Below are positions 1 to 7,377 of a stretch of DNA of 64,000 nt, piece after piece. The position numbers and the translations under genes are program-made. The notes below the pieces were generated by a model that saw nothing but the letters and a program-made list of their open reading frames with translations, had not been told where the DNA came from and ran no database searches. Origin of the DNA: Streptomyces sp. NBC_00286 (lineage in GTDB: Bacteria > Actinomycetota > Actinomycetes > Streptomycetales > Streptomycetaceae); the NCBI RefSeq assembly GCF_036173125.1, contig NZ_CP108054.1:4836001-4900000 (forward strand), in the 5' to 3' direction. Position 1 is the first letter of the stretch, and every line of letters starts with the position of its first letter.

Positions 1-1284
1 GCGCACACGGTCCGCACGGTGGTGCTCGACGTCGAGGACGTCCAGGCGCCAGCCGTCCAGGTCGAGCACGTCACCCTTGGCCGGGATCCGCGCCAGCCGG
101 GTGGCGACCAGGCCGGCCACCGTCTCGTACGGGCCTTCGGGCGCGGCGAGTCCTATCTCGGTCAGCTGGTCGATGCGGACGCTGCCGTCCGCCTCCCACA
201 CCGCGCGGCCGTCCGCCGCGGCGGGGGCGGGCAGCAGGTCAGGGACCTCGATCGGGTCGTGCTCGTCGCGGACTTCGCCGACGACCTCCTCGACGATGTC
301 CTCCACCGTGGCCACGCCCGCCGTACCGCCGTACTCGTCGATGACCACGGCCATGGTGCGACTGGCCCGCATCCGCTCCAGCAGCCGGTCGGCGGGCAGG
401 CTGTCGGGCACCAGCAGCGGGGCGGTGGCCAGCTCGGTGACCGGCGTGACGGCCCGCTCGGCGGGCTCCAGGGCCAGCACGTCACGGATGTGGACCGTGC
501 CGACCACCTCGTCCAGGCTGTCGCGGTAGACCGGGAAACGGGACAGCCCCGTCGCATAGGTCAGATTGGCGGCGTCGGCGGCCGTCGCGTGCACTTCGAG
601 GGCGCGGACGTCGACCCGCGGGGTCATCACGTTCTCCGCGGTCAGCTCGCTCAAGTGCAGCGTGCGCACGAACAGTTCGGCGGAGTCCGTCTCCAGCGCC
701 CCTTCAGCGGCCGAGTGCTGGGCAAGCGCGACGAGTTCCTCGGGGCCGCGGGCAAAGGCCAGCTCCTCGGCGGGCTCCAGGCCGAAGCGGCGTACAAACC
801 GGTTCGCGGTGTTGTTGAGGTGGCGGATGAACGGGCCGAACGCCGCCGTGAAGCCGCGCTGCGGTCCCGCGACCACCTTGGCGACAGCCAGCGGGCGGGA
901 GATCGCCCAGTTCTTCGGCACCAGCTCGCCGACCACCATCAGCACCACGGTGGAGACGACCACGCCCAGCACGGTCGCCACCGACGAGGCGGCACCACCC
1001 AGGCCGATCGCCTTCAGCGGGCCGCGCAGCAGCGCCGCGAGGGACGGCTCGGCGAGCATGCCGATCACCAGCGAGGTGACCGTGATGCCCAGCTGGGCGC
1101 CGGACAGCTGGAACGTCAGACGGCGTACGGCCTTCAGCGCGCCGTCCGCGCCGCGCTCGCCCGCCTCGGCGGCGCGCTCCAGGTCGCCGCGCTCGACGGT
1201 GGTCAGGGAGAACTCGGCGGCGACGAACAGGGCGCAGGCGAGGGTGAGGAGCAGGGCAAGCAGAAGCAGCAGGATCTCGGTCAC
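1..1284 (-). CDS. CNNM/CBS-domain membrane protein (hemolysin C / CorC-like), C-terminus off the edge
   Basis: Reading leftwards from a GTG at 1284 gives 428 codons with no stop before the edge. The N-terminus is a long hydrophobic helix followed by AAEFSLTTVERG, then two more membrane segments (ITVTSLVIGM, VVVSTVVLMVVGELVPKNWA), the CNNM (DUF21) pattern. A CBS pair follows: VMTPRVDVRAL, RFPVYRDSLDEVVGTVHIRD, and MAVVIDEYGGTAGVATVEDI. Family members are membrane proteins linked to divalent-cation transport; the 'hemolysin' name is historical. The missing end would be the CorC/HlyC transporter-associated domain, whose start (WEADGSVRIDQL) is visible. Upstream is a G-rich ribosome site. It is divergent from spo0M. 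Confidence 0.9.
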   Translation of the reverse strand, partial: MTEILLLLLALLLTLACALFVAAEFSLTTVERGDLERAAEAGERGADGALKAVRRLTFQLSGAQLGITVTSLVIGMLAEPSLAALLRGPLKAIGLGGAASSVATVLGVVVSTVVLMVVGELVPKNWAISRPLAVAKVVAGPQRGFTAAFGPFIRHLNNTANRFVRRFGLEPAEELAFARGPEELVALAQHSAAEGALETDSAELFVRTLHLSELTAENVMTPRVDVRALEVHATAADAANLTYATGLSRFPVYRDSLDEVVGTVHIRDVLALEPAERAVTPVTELATAPLLVPDSLPADRLLERMRASRTMAVVIDEYGGTAGVATVEDIVEEVVGEVRDEHDPIEVPDLLPAPAAADGRAVWEADGSVRIDQLTEIGLAAPEGPYETVAGLVATRLARIPAKGDVLDLDGWRLDVLDVEHHRADRVR

Positions 1285-1676
1285 CGTGCCACCCCCGCTC
1301 CCTCACGCATGTGTCTCGGGCGGGTCGTGGCACGGCTGGTACTGGGAGGCTCACCCATTGCGGGACGTCGCTCCTTCTCGGCTCGGAGGGTCGGGCAGAC
1401 CCTCGGGGGTCGGGAGGGCTGACACACCCTCCGGGCCATCGTAAAAGACGGGCAAAGCTTCCAGGTCATGTCCATTGCCGACCTGACGGGCGGCTTCTTT
1501 CGGACTTTCCCGCCACAGGCTTCAGGAAACAGCCTGGACCGGCCCCGAGAACCCTATGCTTCTACTCGGCTGTAGAGGGAGAACGTGAGGGCTACCCGGG
1601 TTGTTCCCATGCACCCGCACACCCATCCGCCCCCTCGTCACGAGAAACACACGCACATGAAGGAGTGGACGCCGCG
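1285..1676. other. Divergent intergenic region without a gene
   Basis: This 392-base gap separates the CNNM gene (leftward) from spo0M (rightward). It holds the first BlaI-type operator at 1561-1576 and an AAGGAG ribosome site at 1660-1665 for spo0M. Reading frames across it carry no recognisable protein. Confidence 0.7.
1561..1576. promoter_or_regulatory. BlaI-type operator, copy 1 (spo0M)
   Basis: TCTACTCGGCTGTAGA is an inverted repeat of the form TCTAC-N6-GTAGA. Three more copies occur at 2725, 4888 and 5131. It lies 100 bases before the spo0M start. BlaI/MecI repressors bind TACA-N-TGTA dyads, and a BlaI-family gene sits inside the cluster, so it is read as that repressor's site. Confidence 0.7.
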
Positions 1677-2660
1677 ATGGTGTTCAAACGGCTGCTCGGC
1701 TCGCTCGGTGTGGGCGGACCCACGGTGGACACGACCCTCGACCCGGGCCCGGTCCTGCCCGGTGCCGGCCTTACCGGTCAGGTCCATCTCAAGGGCGGCG
1801 ACGCCGACTTCGACATCGAGCACATCACCCTGGAACTGGTGGCGCGGGTCGAGGCCGAACACGAGGACGGGGAGAGCGAAGGAGCAGTCTCCTTCGACCG
1901 GTTCAGCGTCGGCGGCAGCTTCCGGCTGGCCGCGGGCGAGCAGCAGAGCGTGCCGTTCGGCGTGACGTTGCCCTGGGAGACCCCGATCACCGAGTTGTAC
2001 GGGCAACCGCTGGGCATCGTGCTCGGCGTGCGCACCGAGCTGGCGGTGGCCGGCGCGAAGGACAAGGGCGACCTCGACCAGCTCACGGTGCGCCCGCTGC
2101 CCGTGCAGGAGGCGATCCTCGAAGCCCTCGGCCGGCTCGGCTTCGGCTTCCGGTCCGCCGACCTGGAGTACGGCCGCATCGGCGGCACCGGGCAGCAACT
2201 GCCCTTCTACCAGGAGATCGAGCTCACCCCGGCGCCGCAGTACGCGCACGTCATCAACGAGATCGAGCTGACCTTCCTCGCCGCACCGGGCGGCATGGAG
2301 GTCGTCCTGGAGGCGGACAAGCGGGGCGGCTTCTCCTCCGAGGGACACGACGCTCTCACTCGCTTCACGGTCGGCCACCACGATGTCGAGCACCGGGACT
2401 GGAACACGGAAGTCGACGGCTGGATCCGGCAGTTGGCCGAGCACAGGGCCTCGTACGGATCGCACGCCGCGTACGGCTACCACGACCACCACGGCCACCA
2501 CGAGCACCACGACGGCCACCGCTCCGGGCCGGGCATGGGCACCGCCGTCGCCGCCGGTGCGGCGGGTCTCGCGGTCGGTGTCGCCGGCGGCATGGTCGCG
2601 GCCGAAGTCGTCGACGAGGTCGGCGACTTCTTCGAGGGCGATGAGGAAGAGGAAGAGTGA
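1677..2660 (+). CDS. spo0M: Spo0M-like sporulation/stress protein
   Basis: The 327-residue product matches the SpoOM family: the opening MVFKRLLGSLGVGGPTVDT and an arrestin-like beta-sandwich with LPGAGLTGQVHLKGGDADFDIEHI and PFGVTLPWETPI. Known Spo0M proteins are cytoplasmic modulators of sporulation and the cell envelope with an arrestin fold. The C-terminus adds a His-rich stretch (HDHHGHHEHHDGH), a Gly/Ala-rich hydrophobic segment and an acidic tail ending EGDEEEEE. The ATG at 1677 is chosen for AAGGAG 11 bases upstream. A hairpin follows at 2669-2701. An operator at 1561 suggests BlaI control together with terB and terD. Confidence 0.88.
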   Translation: MVFKRLLGSLGVGGPTVDTTLDPGPVLPGAGLTGQVHLKGGDADFDIEHITLELVARVEAEHEDGESEGAVSFDRFSVGGSFRLAAGEQQSVPFGVTLPWETPITELYGQPLGIVLGVRTELAVAGAKDKGDLDQLTVRPLPVQEAILEALGRLGFGFRSADLEYGRIGGTGQQLPFYQEIELTPAPQYAHVINEIELTFLAAPGGMEVVLEADKRGGFSSEGHDALTRFTVGHHDVEHRDWNTEVDGWIRQLAEHRASYGSHAAYGYHDHHGHHEHHDGHRSGPGMGTAVAAGAAGLAVGVAGGMVAAEVVDEVGDFFEGDEEEEE

Positions 2661-2668
2661 TCAGGAGG

Positions 2669-2701
2669 GAGGGGGCGAAGCCCGAGGCGCTCGCCCCCTT
2701 C
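2669..2701 (+). terminator. Hairpin terminator after spo0M
   Basis: AGGGGGCGA (2670-2678) pairs with TCGCCCCCT (2691-2699) around a 12-base loop, just after the spo0M stop and before the terB operator. There is no T-tract, which is usual in Streptomyces. Confidence 0.6.
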
Positions 2702-2724
2702 CTCGTCACCCCACCCTGATAACT

Positions 2725-2740
2725 TCTACATTGCTGTAGA
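2725..2740. promoter_or_regulatory. BlaI-type operator, copy 2 (terB)
   Basis: TCTACATTGCTGTAGA; the dyad extends to a perfect 20-base CTTCTAC...GTAGAAG palindrome at 2723-2742. It lies 61 bases before the terB ATG, in the position expected for promoter occlusion. Confidence 0.75.
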
Positions 2741-2801
2741 AGAATGCGGCGGTCAGGGCCCCTCCGGGCCCGGACCCACCTCTGACACGTACGGAGTTCT
2801 C

Positions 2802-3257
2802 ATGGCCCTGTGGGACCGCATCAAGGATTCTGCATCGACGATGCAGACCCAGCTGATGGCGAAGAAGAACGACCTCAAGAGCGGCGCCTTCCGCGACGCG
2901 AGCATGGCGATGTGCGCGTTGGTGGCCGCCGCCGACGGCACCATCGACCCGGCCGAGCGCCGCCGGGTGGCCCAGCTCATCGCCACCAACGAGGTACTGC
3001 AGAACTTCCCCGCCGACGACCTCCAGCGCCGCTTCGACGACAACCTCAACAAACTGGTCGCCGACTTCGACTTCGGCAAGGTCAGCGTCCTGCAGGAGAT
3101 CGCCAAGGCGAAGAAGAAGCCCGCCGAGGCGCGCGCCGTGATCCAGATCGGCATCGTCATCGGCGGCGCCGACGGCGACTTCGACAAGACCGAGCAGGCC
3201 ATCGTCCGCGAGGCGTGCTTCACGCTCGACCTGCCGCCGCACGAGTTCGACCTCTGA
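2802..3257 (+). CDS. terB: TerB-family tellurite-resistance protein
   Basis: A 151-residue all-helical TerB protein. It contains the paired acidic motifs of the family: VAAADGTIDPAERRRVAQL near residue 50 and IGGADGDFDKTEQAIV near residue 130, thought to bind divalent metal. TerB is a cytosolic protein of the Ter stress system, associated with TerD/TerC, tellurite resistance and membrane stress. The ATG at 2802 opens the canonical MALWDRIKDSASTMQTQL. It has its own BlaI-type operator and converges on the M56 gene, with a shared hairpin between them. Confidence 0.92.
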   Translation: MALWDRIKDSASTMQTQLMAKKNDLKSGAFRDASMAMCALVAAADGTIDPAERRRVAQLIATNEVLQNFPADDLQRRFDDNLNKLVADFDFGKVSVLQEIAKAKKKPAEARAVIQIGIVIGGADGDFDKTEQAIVREACFTLDLPPHEFDL

Positions 3258-3305
3258 GCGAAGGCGGAATGCGTGCCGGGCCGATGTCACGGAGACCTCG
3301 GCCCG

Positions 3306-3349
3306 GGGTCGGGTAGCCCGGAGCATCTCAGCCCCGGCCTACCCGACCC
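3306..3349. terminator. Bidirectional hairpin between terB and the M56 gene
   Basis: GGGTCGGGTAG (3306-3316) and CTACCCGACCC (3339-3349) form an 11-bp perfect stem with a 22-base loop, between two convergent genes. Confidence 0.65.
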
Positions 3350-3449
3350 TCGCCCGGCCTGTCCCGGCACGGTCACCGCCAAGGCCCTGCTCACCGAACT
3401 CGGCCTCCCCTCCGGCCCAGCCTCGACCGCGCACTCGTCGCCGAGCGGG

Positions 3450-4382
3450 TCAGAGCGGTGTCGCCGCGTGCAGGATGAGGACCATCGTCACCGCGGAGTT
3501 CGCTGACGAGAGCGCGGACACCGCGGTTCCCGCCGCCGCGCCCCAGGCGGCCAGGCCCACCGAGGTGAACACCGACGGCCAGCTGCGCATCGCGGGCGGA
3601 GGGCCGAGCAGGGCGGCGACCCGGCGCGGCACCGGGCCCGGCGCGGCAAGAGACGCGAGCGTGGGTACCGGGGTGGCCCGGGAGACCAGGGCCGCCTTGC
3701 CGATCGCGCATGCCACGTCCCTGCGACTGCCGACGGCGTGGGCCGCCTCCTCGTCCGCCCACCGCTCCGCCGTGTAGGACACGGCCGTGCGCAGCGGCCG
3801 CAGGAACGGGTTGGCGCGCGCGGCCAGTTGGACGGCGAGCAGGAACCGATGGTGCCGGGCGGCGAGATGGGCGCGCTCGTGGGCGAACAGCGCGCGCCGT
3901 TCGGCCGGTTCGAGGCGGGACAGCAGGCCGGTGGTCACCACCACCCGACCCCGTCGCCCTTCGGGGAGGGCGTACGCGTACGGCACCTCGTCGGGCAGTA
4001 CGGCCACCTCGGCGCCGGGCAGGCCGGCGAGTGCCCGGTGGGCGCGGCGGCGCACCCGCCCGTGCCGCCACAGCGTGCGGCCGCAGGCCAGCAGCACCGC
4101 GAGCAGCGCCGGAATGGCCGCCTTGCCGGCGACCTCGTCGTACGGCACCGCCTCGCGCACCTCGGGGTCCGACCAGCCGTCGGGCAGCGGGTTGCCGGGC
4201 AGTTGCGCGGTACCGACCACCATCAGTAGCCCCAGGCACACGGTGCTGCACACCGCCATCACCACGGCCAGCCCGGTCAGCAGCCGGGTGGCGGTCCGTG
4301 GATGCAGCCGCTGCTCGGCCAGGCGGGCGATCGGCCATGCCGTCAACGGCAGGACCAGCGGCAGAAAGACGAACACCCCCAT
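3450..4382 (-). CDS. M56-family membrane metallopeptidase (BlaR1-like partner of BlaI)
   Basis: The 310-residue protein has hydrophobic N-terminal helices (VFLPLVLPLTAW, LAVVMAVCSTVCLGLLMVV, AAIPALLAVLLAC), then a cytoplasmic zinc-protease core with the HExxH motif in ALFAHERAHLAARHHRFL near residue 165 and the downstream AERWADEEAA acidic site. It ends with another hydrophobic segment. M56 proteins paired with BlaI cleave or inactivate the repressor on sensing a signal. No penicillin-binding sensor domain is present, so the signal is probably not a beta-lactam. It starts 6 bases after the blaI stop, in the same operon. Confidence 0.87.
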   Translation of the reverse strand: MGVFVFLPLVLPLTAWPIARLAEQRLHPRTATRLLTGLAVVMAVCSTVCLGLLMVVGTAQLPGNPLPDGWSDPEVREAVPYDEVAGKAAIPALLAVLLACGRTLWRHGRVRRRAHRALAGLPGAEVAVLPDEVPYAYALPEGRRGRVVVTTGLLSRLEPAERRALFAHERAHLAARHHRFLLAVQLAARANPFLRPLRTAVSYTAERWADEEAAHAVGSRRDVACAIGKAALVSRATPVPTLASLAAPGPVPRRVAALLGPPPAMRSWPSVFTSVGLAAWGAAAGTAVSALSSANSAVTMVLILHAATPL

Positions 4383-4388
4383 GAGGCT

Positions 4389-4778
4389 TCAGTCTTCCCT
4401 CTCGCCCTTGGCTCGACCCAGCAGTTCGCGCAGCAGTCGTTCGTCGTCCGGTTGCAGGGAGGTGACGAAGCTGGCCAGCACCGCCTCCCGGTCACTTTCG
4501 GCGTCGAGCACCTTGCGCATCTTGTGCGCGGCCAAGCCCGCCTGGTCCGACGCCGGGGTCCAGGCGAAGGACCGGCCGGCGCGCTCGCGGGTGACCGCGC
4601 CCTTGGCCAGCAGCCGGGTGAGGATCGTGATCACCGTCGTATAGGCGAGGTCTTCGCCGAGGCGTTCCTGCACCCAGCCCGCGCTCGCCGGGCCGTCCGC
4701 CTCGCTCAGGGCCGACAGGACGAGCGCCTCGAGTTCACCCTGCCCCCGCCGGCGGGGACGCTGCCGCTGATCCGTCAC
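4389..4778 (-). CDS. blaI: BlaI/MecI/CopY-family transcriptional repressor
   Basis: From the GTG at 4778 (GGAAGGGAG ribosome site just upstream) the product is 129 residues, typical for BlaI. The winged helix reads GELEALVLSALSEADGPASAGWVQERLG then LAYTTVITILTRLLAKGAVTRERAGRSFAW; the C-terminal helices form the dimer part. BlaI proteins bind TACA-N-TGTA dyads and are released by proteolysis. Four such dyads occur within 3.6 kb, upstream of spo0M, terB, terD and this gene. A longer reading frame extends upstream to 4922 but would include the operator and lacks conserved sequence. Confidence 0.9.
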   Translation of the reverse strand: MTDQRQRPRRRGQGELEALVLSALSEADGPASAGWVQERLGEDLAYTTVITILTRLLAKGAVTRERAGRSFAWTPASDQAGLAAHKMRKVLDAESDREAVLASFVTSLQPDDERLLRELLGRAKGERED

Positions 4779-4887
4779 GCTCTGTCTCCCTTCCGCCGAC
4801 CCCGAATTCACGGGCGGTCCATCGTATCGACGACCCACAGCCGGCCACCGCGCCACGACCGGTGCTCCATCGCCCCTCACCACAACA

Positions 4888-4903
4888 TCTACATGACTGT
4901 AGA
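4888..4903. promoter_or_regulatory. BlaI-type operator, copy 3 (blaI autoregulation)
   Basis: TCTACATGACTGTAGA, 110 bases upstream of the blaI GTG. It probably gives feedback control of the blaI-M56 operon. It also overlaps the ATG of a small rightward reading frame (4893-5048). Confidence 0.7.
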
Positions 4904-5048
4904 AGTTACGCCACCTGGGCAACTTCCCTGCCCCACCGACGGCAACAACACAAGGAGATTCGACGCCGCCACCTGGGGCTCGGCCATCGCGGGCCCACTC
5001 GTCCCGCTGATCGGCTACCGCATCCTCTTCGGCAACTCCCGTGAATGA
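4893..5048 (+). CDS. Possible 51-residue small membrane peptide
   Basis: The ATG lies inside operator copy 3. The peptide has a polar N-terminus with one Cys and a hydrophobic tail (WGSAIAGPLVPLIGYRILFG). A strong AAGGAG at 4952-4957 falls inside the frame but has no start codon at the right distance, so it may be the relic of a gene whose start was lost. No family is recognised. It could equally be non-coding. Confidence 0.22.
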   Translation: MTVEVTPPGQLPCPTDGNNTRRFDAATWGSAIAGPLVPLIGYRILFGNSRE

Positions 5049-5130
5049 CCGGCCACTTCACCGCGCCCACCACTTCTCGGCCATACGCGACACGGCCAAC
5101 CTTCGAGGCTACGTAACCCCTTCCTCGCCT

Positions 5131-5146
5131 TCTACAGTGTTGTAGA
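5131..5146. promoter_or_regulatory. BlaI-type operator, copy 4 (terD)
   Basis: TCTACAGTGTTGTAGA, 81 bases upstream of the terD GTG, fits the consensus TCTACA-N4-TGTAGA. Confidence 0.7.
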
Positions 5147-5160
5147 TTTTTATCCCGGGT

Positions 5161-5196
5161 CCGCCGGGTCCGCCGGGTCCGCCGGGTCCGCCGGGC
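5161..5196. repeat. Four tandem 9-bp repeats in the terD leader
   Basis: CCGCCGGGT is repeated three times, then once with a changed last base, between operator copy 4 and the terD ribosome site. It would be transcribed as a G+C-rich leader. No function can be assigned. Confidence 0.6.
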
Positions 5197-5227
5197 CCTG
5201 ACCTGACGCATCGAGAAGGAGTACGCA

Positions 5228-5803
5228 GTGGGAGTTTCCCTGGCCAAGGGTGGCAATGTCTCGCTCAACAAGGAGGCGCCGGGTCTGACCGCCGTCCTGG
5301 TCGGTCTGGGCTGGGATGTGCGCAGCACCACCGGCACCGACTTCGACCTCGACGCATCCGCGCTGCTGCTCGACACTTCCGGCAAAGTGCTCTCCGACCA
5401 GCACTTCGTCTTCTACAACAACCTGACCAGCCCGGACGGTTCGGTCGAGCACACCGGCGACAACCTCACCGGTGAGGGCGAGGGCGACGACGAGGCCGTC
5501 AAGGTGAACCTCGCCACCGTGCCCGCAGAGATCGACCGGGTCGTTTTCCCGGTGTCCATCCACGACGCCGAGAACCGCGGCCAGAGCTTCGGCCAGGTCC
5601 GCAACGCCTTCATCCGCGTCGTCAACCAGGCCGACGGCCAGGAACTGGCCCGCTACGACCTCTCCGAGGACGCCTCGACGGAGACCGCGATGGTCTTCGG
5701 CGAGCTGTACCGCAACGGTGCGGAGTGGAAGTTCCGCGCGGTCGGTCAGGGTTACGCGTCCGGCCTGGCCGGGATCGCCTCCGACTTCGGCGTCAACGTC
5801 TGA
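5228..5803 (+). CDS. terD: TerD-family stress protein
   Basis: The 191-residue product is canonical Ter[31 protein letters not shown] at the start, the calcium-binding acidic loop [12 protein letters not shown] near residue 40, and [21 protein letters not shown]. TerD proteins are cytoplasmic beta-sandwich Ca2+-binding proteins linked to tellurite and oxidative stress resistance; in Streptomyces they also affect differentiation. The GTG at 5228 has AGAAGGAG 8 bases upstream. Operator copy 4 controls the promoter, and a hairpin at 5812 follows. Confidence 0.95.
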   Translation: MGVSLAKGGNVSLNKEAPGLTAVLVGLGWDVRSTTGTDFDLDASALLLDTSGKVLSDQHFVFYNNLTSPDGSVEHTGDNLTGEGEGDDEAVKVNLATVPAEIDRVVFPVSIHDAENRGQSFGQVRNAFIRVVNQADGQELARYDLSEDASTETAMVFGELYRNGAEWKFRAVGQGYASGLAGIASDFGVNV

Positions 5804-5811
5804 CACAGGCA

Positions 5812-5844
5812 GCCCGCCCCCGGGCCTGATCCCCAGGGGCGGGC
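5812..5844 (+). terminator. Hairpin after terD
   Basis: GCCCGCCCC (5812-5820) pairs with GGGGCGGGC (5836-5844), a 9-bp G+C stem eight bases after the terD stop. Confidence 0.6.
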
Positions 5845-5993
5845 CCGGAACCGTCCCCCGCCACGCGCATCACCGACTCCAAGAGCGGCCCCCCGCTCGC
5901 CGGCCGGCAGCCGTGCCGGTCCGGGCGGGCTTGCAGCGGTTCCCGGACAGATCCATCAACAGCGTCAAACCCCGAAGGAGAGGCACCCCCCCC

Positions 5994-6578
5994 ATGTCGG
6001 TCAACATGACCAAGGGTCAGCAGATCAGCCTGAACAAGGCCGACGGCAGCGCCCTGACCTCCGTCCGGATGGGCCTGGGCTGGCAGGCCGCGCCCCGCAA
6101 GGGCTTCCTCGCCAAGCTCGCCGGAGGCGGAGACATCGACCTGGACGCCTCGGCCGTGCTCTTCGCCGCCGGGCAGCCGGTGGACGTCGTCTTCTTCCAG
6201 CACCTGGTCAGTGATGACGGCTCCGTCCGGCACACCGGGGACAATCTCACCGGCGGGGCCGGCTCCGGAGGCGACGACGAGGCCGTCCTCGTCGATCTGG
6301 CCCGCGTCCCCGCACACGTCGACCAGATCGTCTTCACCGTCAACTCCTTCACCGGCCAGACCTTCGCCGAAGTGCAGAACGCGTTCTGCCGCCTGGTCGA
6401 CGAGGCCACCGGAGCCGAACTGGCCCGCTACACGCTCACCGGCGGTGGGAAGCACACCGCCCAGATCATGGCCAAGGTCCACCGCACCGGCGGCAGCTGG
6501 CAGATGAAGGCCATCGGCGAACCCGCCACCGGCCGCACCTTCCAGGACCTGCTGCCGTCCATCGCACCCCACCTGTAG
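5994..6578 (+). CDS. terD: TerD-family protein, second copy
   Basis: The 194-residue paralogue of the preceding terD starts MSVNMTKGQQISLNKADG and keeps the acidic loop DIDLDASAVLF and the DNLTG motif. A Lys-rich insertion (APRKGFLAKLAGGGD) precedes the metal loop, marking it as a divergent subtype (TerX/CABP-like). The ATG at 5994 is preceded by GAAGGAG with a longish 13-base spacing; the ATG at 6006 is an alternative. It lacks its own operator dyad, so it may have a separate promoter or be read through from terD. Confidence 0.92.
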   Translation: MSVNMTKGQQISLNKADGSALTSVRMGLGWQAAPRKGFLAKLAGGGDIDLDASAVLFAAGQPVDVVFFQHLVSDDGSVRHTGDNLTGGAGSGGDDEAVLVDLARVPAHVDQIVFTVNSFTGQTFAEVQNAFCRLVDEATGAELARYTLTGGGKHTAQIMAKVHRTGGSWQMKAIGEPATGRTFQDLLPSIAPHL

Positions 6579-6655
6579 ACCAGGGCTGCCCGCCCGCCTC
6601 CCTCGATGCGCCCAGGGCCGTCCCCGGACCGGGCCACACAGCAGAAAGGACCCGC

Positions 6656-6934
6656 ATGTTCGGACTCAGCGAGCTCGCGATCATCCTTATCGTCGTCATA
6701 GCCGTCCTCGCCGCCAAGAAACTCCCCGACCTCGCCCGCTCGGCGGGCAAGTCGGCGCGCATCCTCAAGGCGGAGGCCAGGGCGCTCAAGGAGGAGGAGC
6801 AGGGTACGGCCGGGGAGCAGGCGGCCCCTCGCGTGATCCAGGGCGAGACCGGCGCACCCGGCCCAGCGGCCACCGATGCGCCCCGGTCCGCCACGCGACC
6901 GGGCGGCGAAGAGCCTCCGCGCGCCCAGGGCTGA
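6656..6934 (+). CDS. tatA: TatA/E twin-arginine translocase subunit
   Basis: The 92-residue product has one N-terminal membrane helix (MFGLSELAIILIVVIAVLAAKKLPDLARSAGKSARI), the FG hinge motif, an amphipathic helix and a polar acidic/Pro-rich tail. TatA forms the Tat export pore in the membrane. The AGAAAGGA ribosome site is good. Streptomyces usually carries a main tatA near tatC elsewhere; this copy stands alone beside the Ter genes and may be an accessory paralogue. Confidence 0.9.
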   Translation: MFGLSELAIILIVVIAVLAAKKLPDLARSAGKSARILKAEARALKEEEQGTAGEQAAPRVIQGETGAPGPAATDAPRSATRPGGEEPPRAQG

Positions 6935-6946
6935 CGCACACGGTGT

Positions 6947-7207
6947 TCATACACCCAGGGCGCGCAGCAGCATCGGCAGGGAGTGGTGCAACTCCCGTTC
7001 TCCGTAGGCCGGATGGTGGGTGCCGGAGTGGAAGTGTCCGGTCACCGGGGCGCCGAGCCGGCGCAGCCGGGCATCCAGGGACCGGGTGAGGTCGTGGATG
7101 ACGGCTTCCGCCGGGTCGTACGCGCTGCCCGGCGGGTCGAGCGGGCCTGGGGTGCCGTTCCCGGTCGAGAGGTAGACGGGGGTGTGGCGCAGGCGCTTGG
7201 CCAGATG
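6947..7207 (-). pseudogene. Esterase C-terminal relic
   Basis: Leftward translation gives LAKRLRHTPVYLSTGNGTPGPLD, then FHSGTHHPAYGERELHHSLPMLLRALGV and a TGA at 6947-6949. This is the C-terminal quarter of a secreted esterase/mycolyltransferase-like alpha/beta hydrolase: the last beta strands and the catalytic-His region. The sequence joins abruptly, in a different frame, to the response-regulator fragment at about 7205, so the gene lost its N-terminus by a deletion. Confidence 0.75.
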
Positions 7208-7377
7208 CGGATGTCCATCAGGACGACGTCGGGCCGGGTCAGCCGCACCGCCTCCACGGCCTGCCGCCCGTCGGCCGCCTCCGCGACCACCACCAGGTCG
7301 TCGGTCAGGTCCAGCAGGGCGCGAAAGCCCGCCCGTACGACGGTCTGATCGTCCGCGAGGACCACACGCACTGTCAC
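7205..7377 (-). pseudogene. Response regulator receiver-domain relic
   Basis: Starting from a GTG at 7377 the frame reads VRVVLADDQTVVRAGFRALL, continuing to VVLMDIR, the phospho-acceptor region of a NarL/LuxR-type regulator. After the DIR motif, where MPG is expected, the sequence switches to esterase. The rest of the receiver and the DNA-binding domain are missing. The start overlaps the histidine-kinase stop by 4 bases, so this was a normal kinase-regulator operon before the deletion. Confidence 0.8.

Noticed and set aside
19..1422. Long rightward frame over the CNNM gene
   Set aside because: It is the antisense of a well-conserved CNNM/CBS gene and has no family sequence; a product of G+C-rich third positions.
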